Source: Sediminibacterium sp. (GTDB taxonomy: Bacteria > Bacteroidota > Bacteroidia > Chitinophagales > Chitinophagaceae). Taken from it: a stretch of 64,000 bases of DNA. The stretch is from positions 26,140-90,139 of the forward strand of contig JANREK010000045.1 in the NCBI GenBank assembly GCA_030726065.1, read 5' to 3'. This document shows, in pieces, positions 9,218-18,817 of this stretch. The notes beneath the pieces were generated by a model that saw only the letters and a program-made list of their open reading frames with translations, searched no databases and was not told the origin of the DNA. A program made the position numbers and the translations under genes. Each line of letters opens with the position of its first letter. The stretch's first letter is position 1.

Positions 9218-10355
9218 ATTTAAACAATTCAGCCAGTTTTACGTTTAATGCATCTCCTCTTAAATCCTTACCAATAATAATACCTTGGTCATCAATTAAA
9301 TAATTTTGCGGTATTGCATTCACGCCATACATTACTGCCACTTCATTCTTCCAATATTTTAAATCAGAAACTTGTGTCCAAGTTAGGTTGTCTTTATGTA
9401 TTGCTTCCATCCATCTTTCTTTACCAGTAGGTTGGTCTAGTGATACACCTAATACCGTAAACCCTTTAGGGCTGTACTTATTAAATGCTGCAACTACATT
9501 TGGATTTTCTTGTCTGCAAGGACCGCACCAGCTTGCCCAAAAATCAACTAATACATATTTACCTTTGAAAGATGCAAGTGAAACTGGAATACCTGCAGTA
9601 TCATTTTGTGTAAATGGAATAGCTGGTTTTCCAATACCTGTTTTTTTAGCAATGGCAATTTTGCCTTCCATTTCCTTTCCTTTCGTTGAATTTCGAACCG
9701 CTAATGGAATTTTTAAAAATAGTGGTTCAACTTCATCCGCATTAATACTATAACCAGCAAAATTACCAAACGCATACATGACAATGGGTGAATTCAAATT
9801 CGTTAAAACATATTCTTTTTGTTTTGCCTTCATCTCCGCATCCAAATTTTCATAATCAGCATCTAATTTTTTCATGCCTGCTTCATCCTTCTTTTTATAC
9901 AATTCATTGTAAGTGGCGCTTAATGCCTCCATCTTATCAGATACTGGCTTAGTAAACGCTTTTAACTTATTATATTCAATGTGCGTCTTAGATCCTTTAA
10001 TTGTAGCATTTGCAAAAGAATCAATACTTGATAATTGAATCGCTGAGTTTTCAAGATAGATAGGTGTCACATCTTTTTTATAAGACACTATGCGTTTTGT
10101 TTTAACAGAAGTATCTACTTTATATGCAGCACGCAAATTTCCTAAGATAGGTTCGACAACAGTTCCCTTAAATACAAATTTACCATCCGTTACTACTGCA
10201 CTATCTTGGGTGGATACGCCATTAGAATAATAAGATAAGTATACTTTAGAAACCGTTTCTTTTACTTTACTTACATCGCCACTAAGCGTATATTGTTTTT
10301 GAGATTGCGCTGCTGTAGCTAATAACACGAAACTTAAAACGATAAGTTTTTTCAT
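9216..10355 (-). CDS. TlpA-family thiol:disulfide oxidoreductase with DUF4369-like N-terminus
   Basis: WASWCGPCRQENPNVV motif. Signal peptide starts at MKKLIVLSFVLLATAAQSQ, so the likely start is 10355 rather than 10397. Confidence 0.9.
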   Translation of the reverse strand: MKKLIVLSFVLLATAAQSQKQYTLSGDVSKVKETVSKVYLSYYSNGVSTQDSAVVTDGKFVFKGTVVEPILGNLRAAYKVDTSVKTKRIVSYKKDVTPIYLENSAIQLSSIDSFANATIKGSKTHIEYNKLKAFTKPVSDKMEALSATYNELYKKKDEAGMKKLDADYENLDAEMKAKQKEYVLTNLNSPIVMYAFGNFAGYSINADEVEPLFLKIPLAVRNSTKGKEMEGKIAIAKKTGIGKPAIPFTQNDTAGIPVSLASFKGKYVLVDFWASWCGPCRQENPNVVAAFNKYSPKGFTVLGVSLDQPTGKERWMEAIHKDNLTWTQVSDLKYWKNEVAVMYGVNAIPQNYLIDDQGIIIGKDLRGDALNVKLAELFK

Positions 10356-10398
10356 AGCATTTATATTAATGCTATAAATATACGAAATACAATGCAAG

Positions 10399-11079
10399 TT
10401 ATTTAATCAAAAGTGATGGGGCTATGATTTTTTGCCAAATAGCATAGCCCTTTGCATTCATATGCAACTTGTCAGCGATAAAAATATCTTTCATTACAGT
10501 ACCATCATCTTCCAGCATAGCGTCATGTATATTGATATAATTAGCGTTTGTTTGTTTTGCAATAAAATTAGCAATAAGCGCATTTGCTGCTAGTATTTTA
10601 GGTTCTAAGCGCCACCTGGAAATACTTGGTTTGATGGATACAAATGTGATATTGGATTTATTACCTAATTGTTCTCGGATTAGATTAAATAATATCGAAA
10701 AACGATCCAATACAATTTCTGGTGAAACAGTATCACTACTTGCTAAATCATTTTCACCACAATAAATAACAACTTGTTTTGGTTTGTATTTTAAAATAGT
10801 TTCATTCACATATAAAATCACATCTAGTAAATTAGAACCGCCAAAGCCACGATTGATAATTGGATATCCAGGAAAATACTGATTAATGTCTTTCCATTTT
10901 GTAAATGAAGAACTGCCGGCAAAAACAATTTTACCTTGTAATGGCGCAATGATACTGTCCGATTTAGCAAATGCTTTTATCTCCCCTTCAAAAGGTTTAT
11001 TCTGTGCAAATAAAACTAGTGTGGATTGAATTAATAAAAATATTAGTATGCTCGCTTTTTTATATGAATTACTTTTCAT
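10399..11079 (-). CDS. SGNH/GDSL hydrolase family protein, secreted
   Basis: IVFAGSSSFTKW, NRGFGGSNLLDV, CGENDLA and KLHMNAKGY blocks. Confidence 0.88.
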   Translation of the reverse strand: MKSNSYKKASILIFLLIQSTLVLFAQNKPFEGEIKAFAKSDSIIAPLQGKIVFAGSSSFTKWKDINQYFPGYPIINRGFGGSNLLDVILYVNETILKYKPKQVVIYCGENDLASSDTVSPEIVLDRFSILFNLIREQLGNKSNITFVSIKPSISRWRLEPKILAANALIANFIAKQTNANYINIHDAMLEDDGTVMKDIFIADKLHMNAKGYAIWQKIIAPSLLIK

Positions 11080-11081
11080 TA

Positions 11082-13529
11082 CTACTTAACTGTTTTAACC
11101 GTTTGCGTTTTGCCATTCATTAAAACACTAGCAGTTGGATTGGTGCTTGATTTTATTTTCAAATTCGTTACTTGTCCTTTACGCCAAGTCATATCAATTT
11201 CATAATTCCCCCTTGCCTTCAAACCCTTTACTGTACCTGATTGCCAAGCTTTAGGTATAGCGGGAAGTAACTCAATATACTCCGCATTGGATTGCACTAA
11301 CATTTCAGCAACCGCTGCAGCACCACCAAAATTTCCATCAATTTGAAATGGCGGATGTGCATCTAATAAGTTAGGATAGGTACCGCCCATTTTTGTATAA
11401 TTTTCTTTGGTTTCATCAGGAGGTACAAATTTTAATAATTCACGATACATTTTATACGCATGCTCCCCATCTTTTAATCTTGCCCATAAATTGATACGCC
11501 ATCCTTTGGACCAGCCGGTAGTTTCATCTCCTTTTATTTCCAATGTTTTCTTAGCAGCATTCGCAATTAATGGTGTTTTTTCAAGGGTGACATGGGTTCC
11601 TGGATATAAACCATACAAGTGACTTTGATGACGATGCTTCGGTTCGGAATCCGCCCAATCATAATACCATTCTTGTAAATTACCAGCTTTACCCACTTGG
11701 TAAGGATGTAAATTATTTAAAGCAGTAGTAATACTTGTTGCAAAAGCAGAATCATTTTTTAAAATTTTTTGAGCTGCGATCACATCTAAAAATAATTCTC
11801 TAATCATCGACAAATCGGCTGTGCCACCAAATAAAGTGTTCCCCTTAACACCAGTAAACGTGATAAAACCATTTTCTGGCGAAGTGGAAGGTGAGGTAAT
11901 TAATTTGCCTGCTGAATCCTTGATTAACCAAGCCAAACAAAACTCAGCAGCACCGCGCATAATAGGATATGCTTTTTGTTTTAAAAACTGTGCGTCCTGT
12001 GTAAATAAATAATGTTCCCATAAGTGTGCGGAAGCCCAAGTGCCGCCCATGGGCCAGTTAGCCCAGCTCGGATCCCCTTCGCCAAAATTTCCTACCGGAT
12101 TTGACATTGCCCATATATCCGAGTTGTGATGTGACACCCAACCCGGCATATTATAAAATGTTTTAGCGGTAATTTTTCCAGTAGTTGACAAATTATTTAA
12201 GAACTGCAAAAAGGGTTGGTGCATTTCGGTCAAATTGGTATTTTCGGCCAACCAATAATTTTCCTCTGCATTTATATTCATGGTATAATTACTCGACCAT
12301 GGTGGTTGTAAGTAGTGATTCCAAATTCCTTGTAAGTTCGCGGGTACCCCAGGGGTGCGTGAACTACTAATTAACAAATAGCGTCCGAATTGAAAATATA
12401 AGGTTTCTAAATAAGGATCTGATTCGCCTTTCGCATATCTTTTTAAACGCTCATTGGTGGGTAAGTTAGGAGACGGGTCACCTTCTAATTTTAGAGCAAC
12501 ACGATTAAAATAAGTTTGATAATCCTTTACATGTCTTTTTTTAATTTCATCCCATCCCAAACTCACTGCTTTCGTTAATTGTGTTTGCGCAATTGTAGTT
12601 TGATTTAATCCTTGCTTCGCCGGATCTTTATCGTATCCATTAAAGCTAGTCGCCATTGAAATATAAATAGTCGCCTCCGTCGCATTAGCCAAACTCAAAC
12701 TTGAATCTGTATTGGTAATTTTTCCTGAATTTGTTTTAATTTGAATGTAAGCTGTAAAGCGTGTACCTCTTTTTTTATCAAATATAATTGCGTTGCGCTT
12801 TTTTTCGACATAGTTGGGTTCAGCTTTCACAGGCGCAATACCATTGGCTTGCAGGAAATTATTTGAAGCGCTGGTCGTATGTAATAATAAAGATTCAAAC
12901 CGCACTGTAAATCCAAGTGCGCCTGGTTTTTTACTTTTTAAATGAATTACAAAAACCTTATCAGGATTTGAGACTAAATATTCTCTTTCAATGGTATTGG
13001 TATATGATTCCGTTTTTACTTTGGCAATTGCTTGATCAATATCTAGCTCACGATAATAATCACTGACAAAAGGATCATCATTAAATTCCAGTAATAAAGT
13101 ACCTAAAGGTGCATATGATTCCGAAAATTTACCCTGAAGTTTTTTTACAAGTGATTGGGCCTTTTTATAATTTTTTTCGGCAAGCGCTTCACGCACCGCT
13201 GGTAAATTTTTGTAGGCATTGGGGCTCATATTTGCATTCACAGGCTCCCCCGACCAAAGTGTTAAGTCATTTAAATAAATTTTATCCGTCGAGATACCTC
13301 CAAAAACGGTAGCCCCTTGTTGACCATTCCCTAATACCAATGATTCTTCAAAATATTGCGCAGGTACATCATACCAAAGCTTTAAGGGGGCTTGAATAGG
13401 AGTAGGATTTACAACTGCTTTAGCTGTTGTTTTAATAGGTGCTTTTTTTACAACCTTAGTTACCTTTTTTTGCGATAGCACTACTAAAGAAATTAAACTT
13501 AAGCAGCCGATAATAAATACTTTGCGCAT
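11082..13529 (-). CDS. Glycoside hydrolase family 95-like (alpha-L-fucosidase/galactosidase)
   Basis: EESLVLGNGQQGATVFGGISTDKIYLNDLTLWSGEP; LQGIWNHYLQPPWSSNYTMNINAEENYW; HRHQSHLYGLYPG; FQIDGNFGGAAAVAEML. Confidence 0.93.
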   Translation of the reverse strand: MRKVFIIGCLSLISLVVLSQKKVTKVVKKAPIKTTAKAVVNPTPIQAPLKLWYDVPAQYFEESLVLGNGQQGATVFGGISTDKIYLNDLTLWSGEPVNANMSPNAYKNLPAVREALAEKNYKKAQSLVKKLQGKFSESYAPLGTLLLEFNDDPFVSDYYRELDIDQAIAKVKTESYTNTIEREYLVSNPDKVFVIHLKSKKPGALGFTVRFESLLLHTTSASNNFLQANGIAPVKAEPNYVEKKRNAIIFDKKRGTRFTAYIQIKTNSGKITNTDSSLSLANATEATIYISMATSFNGYDKDPAKQGLNQTTIAQTQLTKAVSLGWDEIKKRHVKDYQTYFNRVALKLEGDPSPNLPTNERLKRYAKGESDPYLETLYFQFGRYLLISSSRTPGVPANLQGIWNHYLQPPWSSNYTMNINAEENYWLAENTNLTEMHQPFLQFLNNLSTTGKITAKTFYNMPGWVSHHNSDIWAMSNPVGNFGEGDPSWANWPMGGTWASAHLWEHYLFTQDAQFLKQKAYPIMRGAAEFCLAWLIKDSAGKLITSPSTSPENGFITFTGVKGNTLFGGTADLSMIRELFLDVIAAQKILKNDSAFATSITTALNNLHPYQVGKAGNLQEWYYDWADSEPKHRHQSHLYGLYPGTHVTLEKTPLIANAAKKTLEIKGDETTGWSKGWRINLWARLKDGEHAYKMYRELLKFVPPDETKENYTKMGGTYPNLLDAHPPFQIDGNFGGAAAVAEMLVQSNAEYIELLPAIPKAWQSGTVKGLKARGNYEIDMTWRKGQVTNLKIKSSTNPTASVLMNGKTQTVKTVK

Positions 13530-13656
13530 ATATTTAATAATGATTTTTTAGGAATTGAAAATTAATCAAATTTTAAAGAATAGTATGTAAATATTGCGTG
13601 AAAAACGAGTAATTTTAAAAAAGTTATCCATTACCATTTTTTACAATAAATAAATA

Positions 13657-14784
13657 TTGAGGTATTTTATTTTATATATTTTATTGATAGGTGCATTCCC
13701 ATTATATGCACAAACAACCATTAAAGGAAAAGTGGTGGATAAGGAAACCAATGCGCCTATTGATAATGTGAGTGTATATATAAGTAACTCCTCCAATGGA
13801 ACCAGGAGTGATGCAGCGGGTAATTTTACACTTACCACAAGATCACAGGGTCAATTTGAATTGGTATTTTCCATGATGGGCTATACCATCAAAATGGTTC
13901 CGGTAAACACAAGTCAACAGACAGGTTTTTTAAATGTTGCTTTATCTTCAAAGTCAAATGATTTACCAGAAGTAGTATTAAGAACCTATATTAAAGACGG
14001 TTGGAAGGTTTGGGGCAAACAATTTTTAAGTCAGTTTATTGGAAGTTACCCTTTGAGTGCGGATTGTAAAATTTTGAATCCGGAAGTAATTCATTTTCAA
14101 TTTAAAAAATTAGACAGTGTATTGATTGCTTTTGCCAACGAAACCATACTCGTTGAGAATAAAAAATTAGGTTATTTATTACATTATGACTTAAGTGAAT
14201 TTAGATATGACTTTATTAATGGTCTCATATTTTTTCAAGGGTACCCCTTGTTTGAAGACTTAAAAAATAGTGAAACTAAAAAAGTGTTGAAAAAAAGGAT
14301 GGAGATTTATGAAGGATCTGTCATGCATTTTATGAGAAGCCTTTATACCAATAAGCTACGTGAAAATAATTTTGAAATTCGGCAGATGGTTAAAACCATT
14401 AATATTGGTGGTAAACCCATTGTTATTGATGGCAATACAAAATACGATAACTCACATAAAGTAAGTTTTGAATTCACCAGTGGTTTGTTAAACGCGGATA
14501 GCGTTGCCTATGGCGAAAATGAAAATACCGCAGCTTTATTTTTTAAAAATTTTTTACAAGTAACTTATACTAAAAAAGTGGCACCTGCCTATTATAGTAG
14601 GTCTTATAACACTAATAGTCAAGGTATTGTATCTGAAATTACCCTGATAAACAAAAAGCCTCTATTTGTATATTCGAACGGTACTTATTACGAGCCCACT
14701 AGTTTACTGCTATCCGGTTATTGGGGATGGTCTGAAAAAATTGGGTATTTACTGCCGTTCGATTTCGTGCCTACTAAATATTAA
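13657..14784 (+). CDS. Carboxypeptidase-regulatory-like (CarboxypepD_reg-like) domain protein (TTG start)
   Basis: Signal peptide RYFILYILLIGAFPLYAQ, then TTIKGKVVDKETNAPIDNVSVYISNSSNGTRSDAAGNFTL. Confidence 0.8.
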   Translation: MRYFILYILLIGAFPLYAQTTIKGKVVDKETNAPIDNVSVYISNSSNGTRSDAAGNFTLTTRSQGQFELVFSMMGYTIKMVPVNTSQQTGFLNVALSSKSNDLPEVVLRTYIKDGWKVWGKQFLSQFIGSYPLSADCKILNPEVIHFQFKKLDSVLIAFANETILVENKKLGYLLHYDLSEFRYDFINGLIFFQGYPLFEDLKNSETKKVLKKRMEIYEGSVMHFMRSLYTNKLRENNFEIRQMVKTINIGGKPIVIDGNTKYDNSHKVSFEFTSGLLNADSVAYGENENTAALFFKNFLQVTYTKKVAPAYYSRSYNTNSQGIVSEITLINKKPLFVYSNGTYYEPTSLLLSGYWGWSEKIGYLLPFDFVPTKY

Positions 14785-14875
14785 TAAGTTTCCACAAAAT
14801 ATTTTTCTGATTAATTTATTACTTAAATTTGATTCGAAGAAAAGTTTACAAGAATTACCATTAAAAATATAAATT

Positions 14876-15343
14876 ATGGAAAGAAAAGATTTTATTGAAC
14901 AAGTCGGTTTGAGCGGTGCTGCAATATTAATTTTTGGCTGTATGCAAAGCTGCTCCAAGTCAGATGGACCTGGCACTAATACTAATACCGGTGGAGGTAC
15001 AGGTACAGGTGGTGGTGGGAATAATACAAGCACTGTTGATTTTACTATTGATATTAGCAAATCGCCTTTTGATGCTTTAAAAAATATTGGCGGATTTTAC
15101 GTTGCCCCTGCTACAAATATTATCATTGTTAAAACAACCGCAAGTGAAATAATTGCCGTGAGTTCAATTTGCACCCATCAGCAAGCAAGCATTACCTATC
15201 AAGCAAACAATAATCGTTTTTATTGTGCTGCGCATGGTTCTGTATTTACTACTGCCGGGGCCGTTACAACCGGTCCTGCAACTACTGCTTTAAAAAAATA
15301 CCAAACAAGTTTAACAGGGACTATGTTAAGGGTATTTGCTTAA
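14876..15343 (+). CDS. Rieske [2Fe-2S] domain lipoprotein
   Basis: SSICTHQQASITY...FYCAAHGSVF (CxH / CxxH). N-terminus MERKDFIEQVGLSGAAILIFGCMQSC looks like a Tat/lipoprotein leader. Confidence 0.88.
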   Translation: MERKDFIEQVGLSGAAILIFGCMQSCSKSDGPGTNTNTGGGTGTGGGGNNTSTVDFTIDISKSPFDALKNIGGFYVAPATNIIIVKTTASEIIAVSSICTHQQASITYQANNNRFYCAAHGSVFTTAGAVTTGPATTALKKYQTSLTGTMLRVFA

Positions 15344-15395
15344 AAAATAAACGAGCATATCCTTCTGCCAGCGAGGTAATAAATGAGGTCCTTTT

Positions 15396-15430
15396 AAAAG
15401 GGCGCTATTTTTTAAAATAGCGCCCTTTTT
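15396..15430 (+). terminator. Intrinsic terminator after the Rieske gene
   Basis: AAAAGGGCGCTATTTT-TT-AAAATAGCGCCCTTTT, 16-bp stem followed by T run. Confidence 0.88.
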
Positions 15431-15502
15431 TATATTTCAGACAGTAAAATTCGTAATATTACTATTCAGTTTTATTAGCTACATTTTCTAAAAATTCCAA
15501 CT

Positions 15503-18500
15503 ATGATAAAGTTATTCATCCAAAGTTTCTTTTTATTATTATTCACCACTTTTACGAATGCACAAAGCAATGCAGATACTTCTGAATTGAATAAAATATT
15601 CAAGCAGGTTAAATGGAGAAGCATTGGGCCTTTTAGAGGCGGCAGATCCAACACTGCAGTAGGTGTTGCTACTAATCCCATGGTATATTATATGGGAACT
15701 ACTGGTGGTGGATTATGGAAAACCAAGGACATGGGACTTAGTTGGAATAATATTTCCGATGGCTTTTTTAAAACTGCAACAGTCGGAGGTATTGCGGTTG
15801 CCGAAAGTGATCCAAATATAGTATATGTGGGTATGGGAGAGCACGCAGTAAGAGGCGTAATGACACACCACGGAGATGGCATGTATAAAAGTACGGATGC
15901 GGGAAAAACTTGGAAAAAACTTGGGTTGGATGCAACACATCATATTGCGCGTGTTGTAGTTGATCCTAAAAATCCAAATATTGTTTTTGTTGCAGCACAA
16001 GGTTCATTATATAGCAGTTCAAATGATCGTGGCATTTACAAATCAATTGATGGAGGTGCTACTTGGAATAAAGTTTTATTTATTGATGATAAAACTGGTT
16101 GTGCTGAATTATCTATGGATATGAACAACACAACCATTTTATATGCTGCTATGTGGGAGCATGGTCGTACACCTTGGAAAGTAACCAGTGGTGGCCCTGG
16201 TAGTGGTTTATATAAATCAACGGATGGTGGTACTACTTGGAATAAAATGCATGATGGTTTGCCAAAAGAAATGGGTAAAATGGCAATCACAGTAAGTCGT
16301 GCAAATTCAGAAAAAGTATACGCACTTATTGAAAGTGATTTTACAAAAGAAGCTGGAGGAATGTACGTTTCAGAAAATGCAGGAAAAACTTGGAGCCACG
16401 CTACCAGCGATCATCGTATCATTGGAAGAGCATGGTATTATATTGAAGTATTCGCTGATCCAATTATTGAGAACACTTTATATGTAATGAATGCGCCAGC
16501 ATTAAAATCAACAGATGGCGGAAAAACTTGGGAAAATATTTCATCCACCCATGGTGATTATCATAACTTATGGATAAATCCAAGCAATAGTAATAACATG
16601 ATTATTGCAGATGATGGCGGTGCAGCAATCACTTTTAATGGTGGAAAATCATGGAGTAGTCAAGATATTTATGCAACTGCACAATTTTATCGCATTAATG
16701 TAGACAATGAATTTCCTTACAATATATATGGCGGACAACAGGATAATAGTTCTGTAAAAATTGCTAGCCGCTCATTTAGAGGAGGAATTAACACAACTCA
16801 TTGGAGCGCATCAGCGGGCGGCGAAAGTGCTTTTTTAGCTTTTGATCCCAACAATCCAAGATATGTTTTAGGCGGCAGCTATCAAGGAACCATTGAAGTA
16901 TTTGACAGCAAGTCAAAAGCAAGCACGAATATCATGGCTGCCCCTATTCAATATTTAGGGAAGGATGCAAAAGATGATAAATACAGATTCAATTGGAACG
17001 CCCCTATTATATGGAGCAAGCATGAACCGAATACCTATTACCATGGCGCGCAAGTTTTATTGCGTACCACCGATTTGGGAAAAACTTGGACCGAAGCTTC
17101 TCCTGATTTAACAAGAAATGAAAAAGCCAAACAAGGAAAACCAGGTGGGCCTTATACCAACGAAGCAGTAGGCGCCGAAAATTATGGAACATTAAGCTAT
17201 GTGATTGAGTCGCCTAATGAAAAAGGGGTTATCTATACAGGAAGTGATGATGGTTTTGTGCAATTAACTAAAGATGGTGGTAAAACATGGAAAAATATAA
17301 CACCAGCTGGGCTTGCAGAATGTTTGATTAATGCTATTGAAGTATCTCCTTTTGATAATGCAACAGCATACATTGCAACCACAAGATATAAATTTGATGA
17401 CCATACCCCTGGATTATATAAAACAACGGACTATGGAAAAACTTGGACAAAAATTAATAATGGAATTGCTGCTAACGCGTTTACAAGAGTTGTAAGAGAA
17501 GATACCAAAGTAAAAGATTTGTTATTTGCAGGCACTGAATTTGGAATTTACATTTCTCGCAACGGTGGAAAAAATTGGATGCCATTTCAATTAAATTTAC
17601 CGAATACGCCTATTACTGATTTACGTATTCATCAAGATAACTTAATAGCGAGCACCTCTGGCAGATCATTTTGGATATTAGATGATTTAAATTTATTAAG
17701 ACAGTATAAAAAAGATACCAATAACGCACTATTGTATCAACCTACCAACGCATACCTTGCAAATGGCTATAGTGAATTAGACCAAAACAACGAAGAATTT
17801 AATGGTAGTAGAATGTTTGAAGGAGTGAACCCTGCATCAGGTGTCGTAATTTATTATCAACTTCCTACTTTAAAAGAAAAAGAAGTGGTTACATTGGAAA
17901 TAAAAGATGAGGCAGGAAATGTAATTAGACAATTTAGTTCTACATCGGAAGCAGGCAACAAAGTTGGTGGACGTCGCAGTGCCAAGGATCCCAAGCTAAC
18001 TTCAAGCAAAGGATTAAATCGTTTTGTGTGGGACATGCGTTATCCAAGCATACCAAGTATTCCAGGTGTTTTCATTGAAAGTAGTTTTAGGGGTCACAAG
18101 GCTATACCTGGCAACTATACCATAACACTGAAAGCGGGTGCGCAAACAATTAGCACAACAGCTTCAATTTTACCCAATCCATTATATCAAGTAGGCGAAA
18201 ATGATTACAAAGAATTTGACGCATTAATGAAACAAATGGAAGGAGAAGTAATTACGATGCATTCCATGATTCTTGATTTATATGAAAGTAAAAATCAATT
18301 AGAAGCAGTATTAAAAAACTTGCCCTCAGCGGATAAATACAGTGCTGTAAAAGCGAAAGGAGATGCCGTGGTTCAGCTATTAAAATCATGGGATGAGGAT
18401 ATGATACAACGCAAATCAACTGCTTACGATGATGTTGAAAATTTCCCAAATAAGTTTACCGCAGAATATATGTTTATGGTCAATCAAAATGAAAGTGAAA

Positions 18501-18658
18501 TTCCAAGAGTAAATCAACCAGTTCTTGATTTATTAAAAGAATATACGCCCATATGGGAGGCCTTAAAGGCTAGAGGACTTGACCTAAAAAATAATATACT
18601 CCCTGCATTAAATAAACAATTGTGGGAGGCTGGCGTTGGTGCTGTTTGGATAAAATAG
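15503..18658 (+). CDS. Secreted VPS10/sortilin-like BNR (Asp-box) beta-propeller protein
   Basis: Signal peptide; about 11 Asp-box-like motifs ([54 protein letters not shown] and others); [12 protein letters not shown] start. Confidence 0.9.
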   Translation: MIKLFIQSFFLLLFTTFTNAQSNADTSELNKIFKQVKWRSIGPFRGGRSNTAVGVATNPMVYYMGTTGGGLWKTKDMGLSWNNISDGFFKTATVGGIAVAESDPNIVYVGMGEHAVRGVMTHHGDGMYKSTDAGKTWKKLGLDATHHIARVVVDPKNPNIVFVAAQGSLYSSSNDRGIYKSIDGGATWNKVLFIDDKTGCAELSMDMNNTTILYAAMWEHGRTPWKVTSGGPGSGLYKSTDGGTTWNKMHDGLPKEMGKMAITVSRANSEKVYALIESDFTKEAGGMYVSENAGKTWSHATSDHRIIGRAWYYIEVFADPIIENTLYVMNAPALKSTDGGKTWENISSTHGDYHNLWINPSNSNNMIIADDGGAAITFNGGKSWSSQDIYATAQFYRINVDNEFPYNIYGGQQDNSSVKIASRSFRGGINTTHWSASAGGESAFLAFDPNNPRYVLGGSYQGTIEVFDSKSKASTNIMAAPIQYLGKDAKDDKYRFNWNAPIIWSKHEPNTYYHGAQVLLRTTDLGKTWTEASPDLTRNEKAKQGKPGGPYTNEAVGAENYGTLSYVIESPNEKGVIYTGSDDGFVQLTKDGGKTWKNITPAGLAECLINAIEVSPFDNATAYIATTRYKFDDHTPGLYKTTDYGKTWTKINNGIAANAFTRVVREDTKVKDLLFAGTEFGIYISRNGGKNWMPFQLNLPNTPITDLRIHQDNLIASTSGRSFWILDDLNLLRQYKKDTNNALLYQPTNAYLANGYSELDQNNEEFNGSRMFEGVNPASGVVIYYQLPTLKEKEVVTLEIKDEAGNVIRQFSSTSEAGNKVGGRRSAKDPKLTSSKGLNRFVWDMRYPSIPSIPGVFIESSFRGHKAIPGNYTITLKAGAQTISTTASILPNPLYQVGENDYKEFDALMKQMEGEVITMHSMILDLYESKNQLEAVLKNLPSADKYSAVKAKGDAVVQLLKSWDEDMIQRKSTAYDDVENFPNKFTAEYMFMVNQNESEIPRVNQPVLDLLKEYTPIWEALKARGLDLKNNILPALNKQLWEAGVGAVWIK

Positions 18659-18714
18659 GAAGCATTTGAATTAAAATTTAGCGCTTGTTTAAACAAACAG
18701 GCAATACTCAGGCC

Positions 18715-18748
18715 AAAGCCCAAACTTACTCCTTAAGTTTGGGCTTTT
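18715..18748 (+). terminator. Intrinsic terminator
   Basis: AAAGCCCAAACTTA-CTCCT-TAAGTTTGGGCTTT. Confidence 0.85.
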
Positions 18749-18817
18749 CCTTTACAGGATACATAATAAATAAGTAAATTTGCCATCATACTATAGACTA
18801 TATTATTAATTAGGGAA

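Noticed and set aside
14749-15060. Minus-strand 103-aa ORF with a proline/valine run (PPPPVPVPPPVLVLVP)
   Set aside because: It is the antisense of the Gly/Thr-rich linker of the Rieske gene; no independent coding support.
16036-16290. Minus-strand ORFs inside the BNR propeller gene (also 15688-15882, 15713-16000)
   Set aside because: Antisense shadows of Asp-box repeats; no start context or domain.
15503-18658. Repeated SxDGGKTW-type units considered as a DNA repeat or CRISPR-like array
   Set aside because: They are protein-level Asp-box motifs with divergent DNA and irregular spacing inside one ORF.
18685-18696. 12-bp palindrome TTGTTTAAACAA
   Set aside because: Short and AT-rich, next to a clear terminator; chance occurrence is plausible.
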